A DNA stretch of 30,012 nucleotides from Chara braunii. Its lineage: Eukaryota > Streptophyta > Charophyceae > Charales > Characeae. The position numbers were made by a program, and so were the translations under genes. Within the stretch, counting starts at the first letter, position 1. The number at the start of each line of letters is the position of its first letter. The notes under the pieces were generated by a model. It was given only the letters and a program-made list of their open reading frames with translations, had not been told where the DNA came from and did no database searches. The stretch lies in the NCBI GenBank assembly GCA_003427395.1, contig BFEA01000362.1, positions 344,328 to 374,339 of the forward strand, written 5' to 3'. Of the stretch, positions 1 to 8,544 are shown piece by piece.

Positions 1-2
1 CA

Positions 3-635
3 GGAAGGATCCCCGAGGGCGCAGATGCAGCCGGGAGAGATGGTCGGCAATTTGAGGAACAGATTTTGCTCCCGCTTGTTTGCACAATGCAGGATCAAAA
101 GGCTTACGTTCTAGGTCTCCTTGATAGAGAGGACAAGCTGATCCTTCCAACGGCGGGTCTGACGGACGTTCCGATGCAGTCAACCGTTAGAGAACAAGTA
201 AAGTATATGTTTGCGGATCGTTTCGAATTTAGACTGTTCCCAGAGTTTTATAAGCCTAAACTTAGAGTAGAACTGGACGGGGGTAAAGTGGTCAGATACA
301 CAGTCGTCTTCATTGATGCCAGGATCTCTTTGGAGGCTTGGTCGGGTCTGAGACAGGTAGGTTTGGACTCTTTCCCGCTAGAAGCCCTGGCTGAACCCTT
401 GATGGACATGTTGGCAGAGGTCGTTGTGGAACCGGGGGTACCAGCCTCTTTTCTGGCTGATTTGAACCCAAATATGCCAAGATCAAGCAACCTCATGTCG
501 AGGGTCTTTTGTGACTGCCTTACCACTGAATGGACAACCCCCACGCAGACCCAAGGCTTAGGGGATGCACGAGGTACCAACCCCCCAGCAGCAGGAATCC
601 AATCTGCAGTTCCAGGAAGCTCTTTGAATGGGTAA
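3..635 (+). CDS. LINE A ORF1 protein, C-terminal part
   Basis: The frame is open from the window edge to TAA at 633-635, so the true start lies upstream; TTG at 66 is not a real start. In L1-type elements ORF1 encodes the RNA-binding partner of ORF2 in the retrotransposition particle. I see no zinc knuckle or classical L1 RRM/coiled coil in this part. Residues encoded around 99-420 alternate strands and helices: a hydrophobic start (YVLGLLD), a helix with VREQVKYMF, a second core strand (YTVVFIDARI) and a closing segment LRQVGLDSFPLEAL. That order recalls a Nudix fold without its catalytic box, but this is only a pattern-level guess. The tail is Pro/Gly/Ser-rich. It overlaps the ORF2 start by 8 nt. 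LINE B has a loosely similar segment at 20436-20720. Confidence 0.7.
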   Translation, partial: GRIPEGADAAGRDGRQFEEQILLPLVCTMQDQKAYVLGLLDREDKLILPTAGLTDVPMQSTVREQVKYMFADRFEFRLFPEFYKPKLRVELDGGKVVRYTVVFIDARISLEAWSGLRQVGLDSFPLEALAEPLMDMLAEVVVEPGVPASFLADLNPNMPRSSNLMSRVFCDCLTTEWTTPTQTQGLGDARGTNPPAAGIQSAVPGSSLNG

Positions 636-1330
636 AATTCGTATAGTGACTTGGAACGTTCAAGGGCTGGGGGATTCCAATTATGGGAGAAGGAAGGGAA
701 CACTTCTCAAAAGTTGGGCGCACCGGAAGAGGGTAGATATCCTGCTATTACAAGAGACTAAGCTATCGGAGACAAAGCTGACACAGCTAAGGGACTTGTG
801 GGACGAACCTCAGTTGTGGTCTCCATGCCAGAGAATCGAAAGGGGGAGTAGCAATCCTCATCCACAACCGGATCGAGGCTAGACTACTCGACAGTGACAG
901 CGATGCATGAGGTCGGTGGTGCTGGGTAAAACTGGCCATTGGCAACGAAGATTGGCTCCTTGCGACAGTTTATGCTCCGAATAAATCAGGGGAACGCAGT
1001 AGTTTTTTTGAGTTGTTACCGTACGTTCTCCCAAGAGTTGATCGTATGGTGGTAGCTGGAGACTGGAATACAGTGTGCGCACCAAGGCTTGACTCGGAGA
1101 AGGAAGAAGGGATGACTCCAGATCGGTGGAAACTTTTAAAGTGGATGAAGAAATGGGAGTTATAGGATATCTTCAGGGATCTTTACCCTACAACACAGTC
1201 GTTCACCTGGGTGGGCCGCTCGCCTCAAACAGCAGGGGTTACTCGACGGGTTGACTTCTTTTTAGTCTCGACAGTGGCAAGAAGTGATGTTCTCCAAATC
1301 GAAACAGACAACTATCCCCTGTGATCATAA
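628..1330 (+). pseudogene. LINE A ORF2, AP-like endonuclease domain, broken
   Basis: The ATG at 628 opens with RIVTWNVQGLG and then VDILLLQETKL, the N-terminal motifs of the exonuclease-endonuclease-phosphatase fold that nicks target DNA in LINEs. The frame ends at 882, but reading resumes in another frame from about 848 (GVAILIHNRIEA), implying an indel in the G run 842-846. That second frame carries VYAPN and VVAGDWNT, meets TGA at 908-910 and TAG at 1163-1165, and reaches RRVDFFLVS near 1250. The terminal DHK motif (1322-1330) lies in the third frame, so a second indel lies just before it. Two frameshifts and two stops inactivate the domain although its catalytic motifs remain legible. The start codon overlaps the ORF1 end. 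Confidence 0.85.
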
Positions 1331-4300
1331 GGCAGTGGTGATGACCTGCACCTTGGCGGCGGTGGCAGCAAGAGGCCCGGGTTATGTCCGACTGAATACA
1401 GAGCTGCTAAATCACGAGAGGATCACTTCCTGGATCTCGAATTTCTGGCTTCACAGGAAGGGGCTCAAACAACATTGTGAGTCCACTGCAGAGTGGCTGG
1501 ACGCCGGCTTGAGAGTGATATCTCTCAAACTCGATTCCTTTTCTCAGATCGCGGCTTACCATCGCAACAAGGAGGAACAAAACAGATTGGAGGAAGCGGA
1601 AAAAATGTTGGGACAGCACCCTGTATCGGACCTGTTCTGGGCAGAGGAGCGCAAGGAAAGAATGCTGGATTGGGACAGATGGCAATTGGAAAAACAAGAG
1701 AGGTTGACTAAGATTCTAGAAATCAAGGGCGTCATCACGTCAGACTGGGTAATGAAGGAAACTTTCAAACGTCTCCTACACAAGTCCAAGGCGGTGCAGA
1801 TGAGAGAACTAGTCCATCCACATCAACTAGGGAAACCAGTGGCAACTTCGAATGAAGATATGTGCTGCTACGGAGTGGACTACTACCGGGATATCATGAC
1901 AACACGCAGACCGTATGACGACCTAGATGATAACATGGCGGAGGGTTCAGCACTCTGGAACAATGTGACTACACGCCTATCAGACAATGGAAATGTCTGG
2001 TTGGACAGACCGGTAACAGAGGAAGAACTAACTGCCACACTCCAGGTCATGGCCCGGGGGAAAGCGCCGGGTGATGACGGGCTGCCGGTAGAATTCTACG
2101 GAGCATGCTGGGAGGACCTGAAGACAGACCTGGTGGAAGTTTACTATGTTGTCCATGAAGGAGGAAGATTGGGGCGGACTATGACAAGAGGAATCATTTC
2201 GCTACTCTATAAGAAGGGTGAACGCAGTGAAGTGCGAAACTGGCGCCCAATATCTCTTCTTAATGTAGTCTACAAACTGCTGGCCAAGACTTTGGCCAAC
2301 AGGCTTGCTGACTACCTCCCCGGTCTAGTCCATCGAGATAAGGGAGCATTCGTGCGTGGTCGCTCAATTTTTGAGAAGATGGTGACAACTATTGAGGCGC
2401 TCGAACTGATTGAGAGGGAGGAACAAGACACGGCAGTGCTGCTATTGGACCTAGAAAAAGCCTATGACAGAGTTAATTGGACGTTCGTCCTAACTACCCT
2501 ACGTTTCATGGGCTTTGGTGAGTGTTTCTGCCAGTGGGTAAAGGTGTTATATGGGTTGTCTACTGCAGCAGTCTGTGTAAATGGGAAAATCTCGGAAAAG
2601 TTTGACCTCTCACGCTCACTTCGGCAGGGATGCCCTTTGGCACCCCTGCTTTTTGTACTCCACCTCGAACCCCTTCTCTGCAACATCCGTGCTCATCCAG
2701 ATATCATCGGCCTATGCGGACTTGGAGGGAAAGAAAGTCGAGTGAAAGCCTCGGCGGATGATCTGTTTGCGATTTCTGCAAATAGTGATTGTTCATTAGG
2801 GGCATTGACGAAATGTCTGGTGGACTTGGCAGAATTGTTGGAGGCAGCAGTTAATTGGAATACGTCTTTCTTTTTCCTACCTAAACAGTTCTCATTGTCT
2901 GTCCAATGGGGTATGGAGCGAGTGGAAGCAGACAAAGCGGAGCGGTTTGTGGGCATACAGGTAGCGCTCGGTGACTGTTCGGCCTCTCAGGATATTATTT
3001 TACAAGAGAAGATCTCTAAAAGGGTGAAAAGTTGGGGAAAGGCTCATCATCTCTCTCTCATTGGGAGAGCGCTTGCTATTATGGTCTCGACTTTTGCCCT
3101 TCTTTGGTACGTAGCAGCGGTCCGAAGGCTAAGTCCACCACTCATCAAGACAGTAAGGAAGGTAGCAAGAAGGTTTATTTGGAAGCCAGAGGGAGACCCG
3201 GAGAGAGGGTTTATCTCCAAGGTGGCTTGGGATACCGTATGTACCTCAAGAGAAGAGGGAGGATTAGCTCTGACAGACCCAGACGCTCAAAACACAGCCT
3301 TGCTGGCTAAGTGGATTATCCGGGTGGCCACAGCAGAAGAACAAGCAGACTGGATTATGCTGGCAGAAGCCCTGCTGGCTAACGAGTGGACACTGGCTAG
3401 GCCTTCGGATGTTTGGGTAGTGGTTATGTCAGACACTTACTCCTACAAACGTCCAAGATCAAGGTTTTGGAGGGAGGTTCTGCTAGCCTGGAGGAAAAGC
3501 AAGCCAACAGGATGCAGCAGTCCCACTACCAAGGAGGAAGTTTGCAGACAGTGTTTGTTTGAGAACAACCACGTCAGAGGGGTGGATGGAAAGTGGCTCC
3601 CGCTGGCCAGAGAGCCGGGTGCCTTCGGCCAGAGCTGGCTACAGAAAAGGATCTCGACAGTGGGGGAACTTTGGGATGATGCCACAAATAGCTGGAAGTC
3701 AAGTATGCAACTGAAGTGCGTACTGGGACAATTGCCCAGGCAGGAGGAGCGTCTGCATACGGTGTTGGAAGTGATCCCTGATCAGTGGAAGAGGCTTTTA
3801 GGCCCAGAGTGCGTAGACCCCCCCGGTACTTGGTACAGATGGGACAACGGGGAGGCGGTATGGTTTTGCAGGTTGGAAAGCTGGACAGAGGATGGTCTGG
3901 GCAAATGCTGGCTGGAAACCTATAAGAGGATCCTCCCAAACCAACCAGCGCTGGAAAGGCACGGAATACAGCTGAAGTACGGGATTGCAGACCTGGAAGA
4001 AATCAGGGTGAAGCTTAAACCTCCACAACAGGAAGGGTTACCCCACATCCCCTACCTGGTAGGGAACAGATTAACACTCCGTGAACTCAGAATCGACCCA
4101 GCAGTTTGGTTATGGCAAATGGAAGAAGAGTGCATCAAGGGGTTGGAGTCGTTATCCATTGCGGTGATTATGAAGAGGAAAAAGCCCCCTGGTTCACTTT
4201 GTAAAAAGACCGCCCTTCGCTGGGAAAAAGAGGTTCCCGACCTTGCCCCTCCGTCAGAGATGGAACTGTCCAGATTGTGGGCCCAGCTAAAAGACATCCC

Positions 4301-4868
4301 ATCTCAGAAGCTGGCTTCTCTCCTGTGGTTACAATCGCACCTCTCAGTCCTCACTGCGCAGTGTTTAAGAGAGAAAGGGATGGAGATTGATACCCGGTGT
4401 GATAGATGTCAGGCCGCTCAGGAATCAATGAGTCATCTGTGGTGGGAATGTCCCAAGTCAAGAAGATGGTGGGACTGGTGGGAGAAATACTGGAGGTGGA
4501 TTACAGGTGATGAGATCTTCACGGGGCAGAGATGGGTCCTTTTGGGTGGGCTGCCTCAGAACCAAAGCAGTAGAGAAGGTTGGGGCTATGTGGCTCAAAT
4601 GGCCAGAGCGGCGATGCTGTGGGTCGTCTGGCTCGAGAGGAACAGCCTCAGATTCAAGGGTGAAGCCATCCCAGAGAAACAAGCAGAGGCAACATTCAGA
4701 GGTCTCCTGGTCACAACCATCAGGGCGGACTGGTCCAGGAAAGCAGGTGGAGGCAGACGAAGAAACGGACTGGGGTGGTTTCGGAATACCTGGGCTCGGA
4801 GCGACAGAATAGTATCTATCTCCACGGAGGGGAGGCTGGTCTTCAGTGGTTGGTTAGAACATGGGTAA
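1284..4868 (+). CDS. LINE A ORF2, reverse transcriptase and C-terminal CCHC region, open frame
   Basis: This is a 1194-codon open frame. ATG 1284 is accidental; ORF2 sequence enters the frame at about 1319 (CDHKAVV, end of the endonuclease). The reverse transcriptase would prime cDNA synthesis at the nicked target. Visible motifs: GKAPGDDGLPVEFY, NWRPISLLNVVYKLLAKTLANR, the first catalytic Asp in LLLDLEKAYDR (Asp about residue 389), LRQGCPLAPLLF, and the active-site box near residue 490. That box reads KASADDLFAI, so the usual aromatic residue before ADD is absent; both Asp (492, 493) are kept. The C-terminal finger is CX2CX8HX4C at residues 1039, 1042, 1051 and 1056 (zf-RVT type). Between them lies a Trp-rich family-specific region shared with LINE B and the reverse-strand fragment. 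The frame ends at TAA 4866-4868. Confidence 0.9.
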   Translation: MMFSKSKQTTIPCDHKAVVMTCTLAAVAARGPGYVRLNTELLNHERITSWISNFWLHRKGLKQHCESTAEWLDAGLRVISLKLDSFSQIAAYHRNKEEQNRLEEAEKMLGQHPVSDLFWAEERKERMLDWDRWQLEKQERLTKILEIKGVITSDWVMKETFKRLLHKSKAVQMRELVHPHQLGKPVATSNEDMCCYGVDYYRDIMTTRRPYDDLDDNMAEGSALWNNVTTRLSDNGNVWLDRPVTEEELTATLQVMARGKAPGDDGLPVEFYGACWEDLKTDLVEVYYVVHEGGRLGRTMTRGIISLLYKKGERSEVRNWRPISLLNVVYKLLAKTLANRLADYLPGLVHRDKGAFVRGRSIFEKMVTTIEALELIEREEQDTAVLLLDLEKAYDRVNWTFVLTTLRFMGFGECFCQWVKVLYGLSTAAVCVNGKISEKFDLSRSLRQGCPLAPLLFVLHLEPLLCNIRAHPDIIGLCGLGGKESRVKASADDLFAISANSDCSLGALTKCLVDLAELLEAAVNWNTSFFFLPKQFSLSVQWGMERVEADKAERFVGIQVALGDCSASQDIILQEKISKRVKSWGKAHHLSLIGRALAIMVSTFALLWYVAAVRRLSPPLIKTVRKVARRFIWKPEGDPERGFISKVAWDTVCTSREEGGLALTDPDAQNTALLAKWIIRVATAEEQADWIMLAEALLANEWTLARPSDVWVVVMSDTYSYKRPRSRFWREVLLAWRKSKPTGCSSPTTKEEVCRQCLFENNHVRGVDGKWLPLAREPGAFGQSWLQKRISTVGELWDDATNSWKSSMQLKCVLGQLPRQEERLHTVLEVIPDQWKRLLGPECVDPPGTWYRWDNGEAVWFCRLESWTEDGLGKCWLETYKRILPNQPALERHGIQLKYGIADLEEIRVKLKPPQQEGLPHIPYLVGNRLTLRELRIDPAVWLWQMEEECIKGLESLSIAVIMKRKKPPGSLCKKTALRWEKEVPDLAPPSEMELSRLWAQLKDIPSQKLASLLWLQSHLSVLTAQCLREKGMEIDTRCDRCQAAQESMSHLWWECPKSRRWWDWWEKYWRWITGDEIFTGQRWVLLGGLPQNQSSREGWGYVAQMARAAMLWVVWLERNSLRFKGEAIPEKQAEATFRGLLVTTIRADWSRKAGGGRRRNGLGWFRNTWARSDRIVSISTEGRLVFSGWLEHG

Positions 4869-5291
4869 GAGATTAGGCAGGATAAGGAACCAGGGCACTC
4901 GGTTCCAGTCGACGGTTGCGGTAAACCGTAATGGGGGGAGGCGCAGGGAGAGTGCCCAGAGGTAGGAGGGAACCAGGGTTCCCCTCGCCCGAAACTGGGC
5001 CGAGCTCAGACCGTTGATAGGTCTGTGAACAGTAGGTTAGTTAGGATAGGGAGTAAGAAGTGTAGGCCCAAGGAGGTTTTATAAGACTACAATTGTGATT
5101 GCAGTTACTGATTAAGAAAGTACAGTCAAATCGGTTTACGAGAGGTTAAATGGTTTGGTTTGCTTTGATGATAGGGAAGGGTAAAAGTTTCCCAGTCAAC
5201 AGACTGTAAGCTAAACTGTGAGGTCCCCGGCCTCGACCTGTTCTTTTGGAATATATGATTCATAAAAAAATAAAAAATAAAAAAATAAAAG
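4869..5291 (+). other. LINE A 3' untranslated region and A-rich tail
   Basis: No coding potential. It holds several short hairpins: GGGAAC/GTTCCC at 4968-4983; CAGACC-GTTGATA-GGTCTG at 5007-5025, with the same 6-7-6 geometry as the family hairpin; and the box TGTGAGGTCCCCGGCCTCG at 5217-5235, which recurs at 7054-7074 and, reversed, at 9701-9725. The end is an A-rich run interrupted by T at about 5263-5290, the probable site where reverse transcription began. Confidence 0.7.
5007..5025 (+). other. 19-nt hairpin, loop GTTGATA
   Basis: CAGACC pairs perfectly with GGTCTG around a 7-nt loop. The size and stem-loop proportions match the CCCGGTT and TAATGGC hairpins in the other LINE 3' ends, although arm and loop sequences differ. 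Confidence 0.5.
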
Positions 5292-5580
5292 ATCTTCTTT
5301 CTCTGTATCGTTCCAATTTTAACGGATGTCCCGAAGGACACTTCGCTTCACAACTCTCCAAATATGAAAAGGACAAAATAAGGGTGCGTATCTGTCCACC
5401 TGGTAGCTGCCACATAGTATACTTGAGTATAACCAGCTTCCTCAGCCAACTAGTGGCTGCCCAACTTGAAGTCCTCAATGCCGCTACTTCTGGGTAACCT
5501 CAGTTCATTTCACCTGTCCCCAACTTCTGCCGCGTTAAAAAAAAAAAAAAAAAAAACACAGCAACAACAACAACAACAAC
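5292..5580 (+). other. Unassigned segment ending in poly-A and (CAA)n
   Basis: No gene recognised. A perfect A20 run (5537-5556) is followed by a CAA microsatellite (5561-5580), so the segment may be another short retroposed piece ending in poly-A. It lacks the clear family hairpin; CTGGGTAACCTCAG near 5492 could be a decayed relative, but this is weak. Confidence 0.4.
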
Positions 5581-6056
5581 TTCCCCCGCCTCTCCAAAGA
5601 GCCTGTTGCCTGATGCTCTGTGCATTCTCCAACCTGAGTAAACTGCTCCATTCCATTGTAGATCCACCATCCAGAGACGATGGGGCGGAAAGAGATCGGG
5701 GAACTCCGAGGGAGATCGCAATGGAATTGCTGGATCCACCCGAACTTGTCCTGGCTGATTGTGTGGTCCACATGTAGTCCGGTCCTTGAAGCAGATTGTG
5801 TGGTCCCACCTGAACTTGTCATGGCAGTGCTCCGGGAAGTGTCCTCCTTCCCATCGAATACAGGCTATCCAGCCCCCCTGCTCATTCCCCAGCCAATCCC
5901 CTAGGAACTGTTTGCTGGACCCGGTTTCCAGCAGGTGCCGCTCGCCACCAATAGATGGAGCAGCCCGACAGATAAGCCCCCAATTCTGACTGTTCTCTTA
6001 CCACCCCCAGGATAGAGGGATATTGCAAGGGCTATTTCCCAGAAGAAGAAAAAAAG
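5581..6056 (+). mobile_element. LINE 3'-end fragment, type-A tail
   Basis: Contains the 19-nt family hairpin at 5914-5932 followed by the block CCACCAATAGATGGAGC (5946-5962) and a TTCTCTTACCAC segment, then an A-rich end at 6043-6056. The same order is seen at 6640-6781 and, reversed, at 28755-28912. The part before the hairpin contains a duplicated GATTGTGTGGTCC / GAACTTGTC block (5745-5820) and no recognisable coding sequence. Its 5' limit is uncertain. Confidence 0.6.
5914..5932 (+). other. LINE 3' hairpin, GCTGGA-CCCGGTT-TCCAGC
   Basis: Perfect 6-bp stem with a CCCGGTT loop. Same element as at 6640, 6991, 9751 (reverse), 25598, 28894 (reverse) and 29980. Confidence 0.8.
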
Positions 6057-6781
6057 TGTCATGTATCCCCATCCTGATGCATAGCTCAATCCTTGTCGAA
6101 GTAGGCCCCTTAGCATCCAAAGATCTGACCACTCAAAGCCCCCGACTGTCATTGCGTCCCAGGCACTTTGCTGTAGAGGGATCCTGATGGAAGTAATATG
6201 ATCAGCCCGGAATGCCAGGGTCTTTACAGGTGAAGTCACTGCCAGACCCCAACAGCAGCAGCAAGTGAAACAGGCTATTCGCAGGTTAATTCGAGCAGAT
6301 TGGCACAGAGAGAAATGTGATCTGGTTTCAAAAGACATGGGCTCTGAACAGTAGGTTTGCCACTGTCTCTCACGAAGGACATCTCTCCTTATGTTCCTGG
6401 CTCTCTGACACTCATGATTGAGAGCTCGCAGATTGTACTGGGTCTTTGATAGGCCCAATAGATCATGCCGTTTTTAGGCTCAAGTAAATTGTGATATTTG
6501 GCACCGTATTCAGGGTGAAGAGGCCCCCCACCCCAGTGCCCTGCTCGGTCAATCCCCTGGATCCCAGGGTAATCAATGCTGGCAGGGGCCCGTAACAGTG
6601 TACTAAGAGTTACTTCCCAGTTCAGTCTGTATAAGGGATGCTGGACCCGGTTTCCAGCAGGTGATGCTCCCCACCAATAGATGGAGCCTCCCCACAAGTG
6701 CTAGTGGTGTCTGCTCTTACCAGCACGACTAGCACTGGCGGGTGTTTTTTTTATAAAAAAAAAAAGAAAAAGAAAAAAAAA
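6057..6781 (+). pseudogene. LINE ORF2 C-terminus and 3' end, type-A tail, truncated at its 5' side
   Basis: The frame through 6181-6330 reads ILMEVI, stop, SARNARVFTGE, and then QQVKQAIRRLIRADWHREK. It aligns with the end of LINE A ORF2 (RAAMLWVVWLERNSLRFKGE, TTIRADWSRK). The stop TGA at 6199-6201 sits where LINE A has Trp. A glutamine run comes from CAG repeats near 6250. Downstream are the box GGCACCGTATTCAGGGTGAAG (from 6500; compare 25508-25530), the hairpin at 6640-6658, CCACCAATAGATGGAGC, a TGCTCTTACCAGC segment and an impure A tail 6753-6781. It is a typical 5'-truncated dead LINE copy, abutting the preceding fragment head to tail. Confidence 0.7.
6640..6658 (+). other. LINE 3' hairpin, GCTGGA-CCCGGTT-TCCAGC
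   Basis: Identical to 5914-5932. It lies about 95 bases before the A-rich end, with the CCACCAATAGATGGAGC block just downstream. Confidence 0.8.
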
Positions 6782-6990
6782 GGGTTTCAAATGGTTACAA
6801 TTGGTACTTAGAGGTAGACACACTGTGAAGCAATTTTATCCTACTATTTGAGGTCTGCCCTCTCCTGTTGGTTCGCCAGAGATAGCACACTGAGTTGGAT
6901 ATCATACTGAGATATTACCTTTTTTTTTTAATTGTGCTTCAAGGGGACCTTTTTTTTGGAAGAATTTTAGAGATAGGGATGGAAGGGGAC

Positions 6991-7009
6991 GCTGGACCCG
7001 GTTTCCAGC
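6991..7009 (+). other. LINE 3' hairpin, GCTGGA-CCCGGTT-TCCAGC
   Basis: Third identical copy, here in front of a different downstream tail (type B), so the hairpin is conserved across two tail types. Confidence 0.8.
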
Positions 7010-7019
7010 AAGAGCCAAA

Positions 7020-7038
7020 ACTGGGTAATGGCCCCAGT
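7020..7038 (+). other. Second 19-nt hairpin, ACTGGG-TAATGGC-CCCAGT
   Basis: Perfect 6-bp stem with loop TAATGGC. At 29927-29945 the same loop is closed by a differently sequenced but also perfect stem. Confidence 0.65.
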
Positions 7039-7158
7039 GCAATCCGGGTTGTTTGTGAGGTATTCCCGGCCTCGTTTTTCCAACGGTAATGAAATGTTGA
7101 ATTCTTCCAAAAAAAAAAAAAAAAAAAAAAGGAATTGTTTGATAGCTTTGACTTCTAT

Positions 7159-7203
7159 CCTTTTTCTTTTTCTTTTTCTTTTCTTTTCTTTTTTTTCTTT
7201 TTT
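7159..7203 (+). repeat. Pyrimidine-rich low-complexity tract
   Basis: Repeated CTTTTT/CTTTT units. The following 7204-7292 shows nothing recognisable. Confidence 0.8.
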
Positions 7204-7292
7204 GAAAAGTCCATGATGTTGTAGAGGCCAGTCACTGTGTACACAGTGATCACCTGGAGCAGTAGGCCGCGGGTGTCCTGGAATATAAGACC

Positions 7293-7483
7293 ACCTCCCA
7301 TCCCATCCTCACGTAGCGCACCCCCTATCCCACTATCCTACCTCAGTGTGACCAGCACTCAGGACCATTACCCTACCAATGGGCAGGTAACTTGGACCGA
7401 ACAGCAGTGATAGGCACCAGGGCTTGCCCAGCCCGGGTGGAAGGGGAATCAGACAAGCCTTGTCGAACGGGAACTTCGGATGC
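7293..7483 (-). repeat. Dispersed SINE-like repeat, reverse copy
   Basis: The reverse complement matches 12112-12314 for about 190 bases with scattered changes. Both contain GGTCCTGAGTGCTGGTCACA, CTGCTGTTCGGTCCAAGTT and a TCCGAAGTTCCC segment. In the forward copy the 5' part contains CTCGTTCGATTCC, close to a tRNA B box; here it reads CTTGTCTGATTCC, as if CpG had decayed. A tRNA-derived SINE is the likeliest explanation. The reverse copy begins about 80 bases downstream (in its own direction) of the poly-A of a reverse LINE. Confidence 0.6.
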
Positions 7484-7563
7484 CAGGCCCAGACAATCTC
7501 CTACAGGCCCCAAGAGACTCTGGGCCCTAGGTTTCAGACAGCGTAGCACCCATTGAAGCAGTC

Positions 7564-7690
7564 TTTTTTTTTTTTTTTTTTTTTTTTTACAAAAGGGCCC
7601 AGTGCCCAAGGCTTCAATTATGAAATTGATTACAACACTTATACGCACGCCTCTTCCCATTAGGGCTGGAAGAGCCTCAGCCACTGCTCC
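7564..7690 (-). mobile_element. Reverse-strand LINE 3' end
   Basis: On the reverse strand the segment has the box AGCCCTAATGGGAAGAGGCG (7649-7668), similar to the AGGGTGAAGAGG box of LINE B, then GCCTTGGGCACTGGG, then a pure A run (T 7564-7589 on the + strand). GCCTTGGGCATTGGG occurs at the same place in the reverse-strand end at 9631-9880. The CCCGGTT hairpin was not found, so assignment rests on these two boxes and the tail. Confidence 0.5.
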
Positions 7691-7990
7691 CCTGGAGACA
7701 GCTTCCCTGCAAAACACGAATATAGCCTAGTCACAGGGCATTGATTGCTTCCCCAGTGAGGAAGGATTAACCCCGTTTGTGTGCAGACCCCCAGCTTACC
7801 CAAGGCCAGGCGGAACTCGGACTGGCCTGAGCGACTTATACGCCTACCCTTACCCCAGGGTCTAAGCCTTATATATAGCCACTAGACAGTTCTACCCGAA
7901 TATCCGTAGGAACTCCGGTGGCCCATACCTGTCCCTACCGCAGATACTAGACCCTACCCAGTAACTAGACCCCCCCAGTCTGATAGTTGT
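7691..7990. other. Unassigned segment
   Basis: No coding sequence or repeat family recognised. It contains a perfect GGCCAG/CTGGCC inverted repeat around 12 bases (near 7806-7830). It may be the body of the reverse-strand LINE fragment, but no protein match is visible. Confidence 0.4.
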
Positions 7991-8222
7991 GTAGTTCGAA
8001 ATGTATGTGTATACCCGAAGGCTGTGTATGTTTCGTGTATCTATGTATGAAGATGTACAGACAGCACTATGTGTGGAAACTTGTGTATGTAGCCCGTAGG
8101 CCATGTATAATTCGCAAGCTATGTATATGCCTGAAGGCTGTGCGTGCTCTGTGAATCAATGTATCAGCTGTGCGTGCTCTGTGAATCAATGTATCGAGAC
8201 GTATAGGCAGCATCATGTGTGT
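7991..8222. repeat. Degenerate tandem duplication with an inner 30-bp duplication
   Basis: Two related units (from about 7991 and from about 8101) share a TTCG...GTATATG/ACCCGAAGGCTGTG...GAATCAATGTATC-like order and end in CATCATGTGTG or CACTATGTGTG. In the second unit a 30-bp block is repeated exactly in tandem (8137-8166 and 8167-8196, identical over almost the full length). Confidence 0.65.
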
Positions 8223-8264
8223 ATATCGAAGAAAGAAGGGGGTAAGCTGGACAAGGACCCCCCC

Positions 8265-8347
8265 AAGATCCGAGCCAAGCTCGAACCTGTGACCTTGAAA
8301 CATGTAATCGTATGAAACGACCATGTGAACAGCTAGTGGAAATGGCA
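8265..8347 (-). repeat. Possible tRNA-like SINE head
   Basis: The reverse strand reads CACTAGCTGTTCACATGGT (A-box-like) and, about 35 bases on, AAGGTCACAGGTTCGAGCTT (B box GGTTCGA). Spacing fits a tRNA-derived pol III promoter, but stems pair poorly, so this would be an old SINE head rather than a tRNA gene. Confidence 0.35.
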
Positions 8348-8544
8348 CGAACGTGTGATATGCCAGACTGGGGAGATCAACAGAACACCCAAGACCAACA
8401 CCCCAAGCAACCCATGTGAAACCCAGAACCAACATACAACACCATGAACAACCGTTGGGTGGTGCGAAGGCAGTGCCTGTAATAGTACCATGCGTCAGCC
8501 CAAGGGAGTGTGTCCAGCCATGCGTCAATCTAACGGCCTGCCGG

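Larger units (their letters stand above)
1..5291 (+). mobile_element. LINE A, L1-clade non-LTR retrotransposon, 5' end outside the window
   Basis: The piece contains, in order, the C-terminal part of ORF1, ORF2 with endonuclease, reverse transcriptase and a C-terminal CCHC finger, a 3' untranslated region of about 420 bases, and an A-rich end made of A runs split by single T. This order is that of L1-clade LINEs. ORF1 and most of ORF2 are open, so it is the least decayed copy here. CpG is common (six in 2041-2160), unlike LINE B. The endonuclease part is broken, so this copy could not move by itself. The 5' end and promoter lie outside the window, and no target-site duplication can be assessed. 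Confidence 0.9.
6785..7130 (+). mobile_element. LINE 3'-end fragment, type-B tail
   Basis: Only untranslated sequence is left. It carries the CCCGGTT hairpin at 6991-7009, the TAATGGC hairpin at 7020-7038 and the box TGTGAGGTATTCCCGGCCTC at 7054-7073. It ends in a pure A run (7109-7130). The third box is shared with LINE A (5217) and the reverse-strand end at 9701-9725, so this tail is of the LINE A kind rather than the AATAGATGG kind. The 5' limit is uncertain. Confidence 0.6.

Noticed and set aside
5680-5760. Reverse-strand match to the LINE B C-terminus (DPAIPLR, about 19 of 21 bases)
   Set aside because: Striking but too short; the flanks do not align and the neighbouring tail is oriented the other way, so I do not call a reverse LINE here.
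5901-6458. 185-codon reverse ORF
   Set aside because: Antisense of the LINE fragment at 6057-6781, whose sense frame matches LINE ORF2.
8126-8200. CRISPR-like repeat
   Set aside because: Only two adjacent copies without spacers, in nuclear-type DNA.
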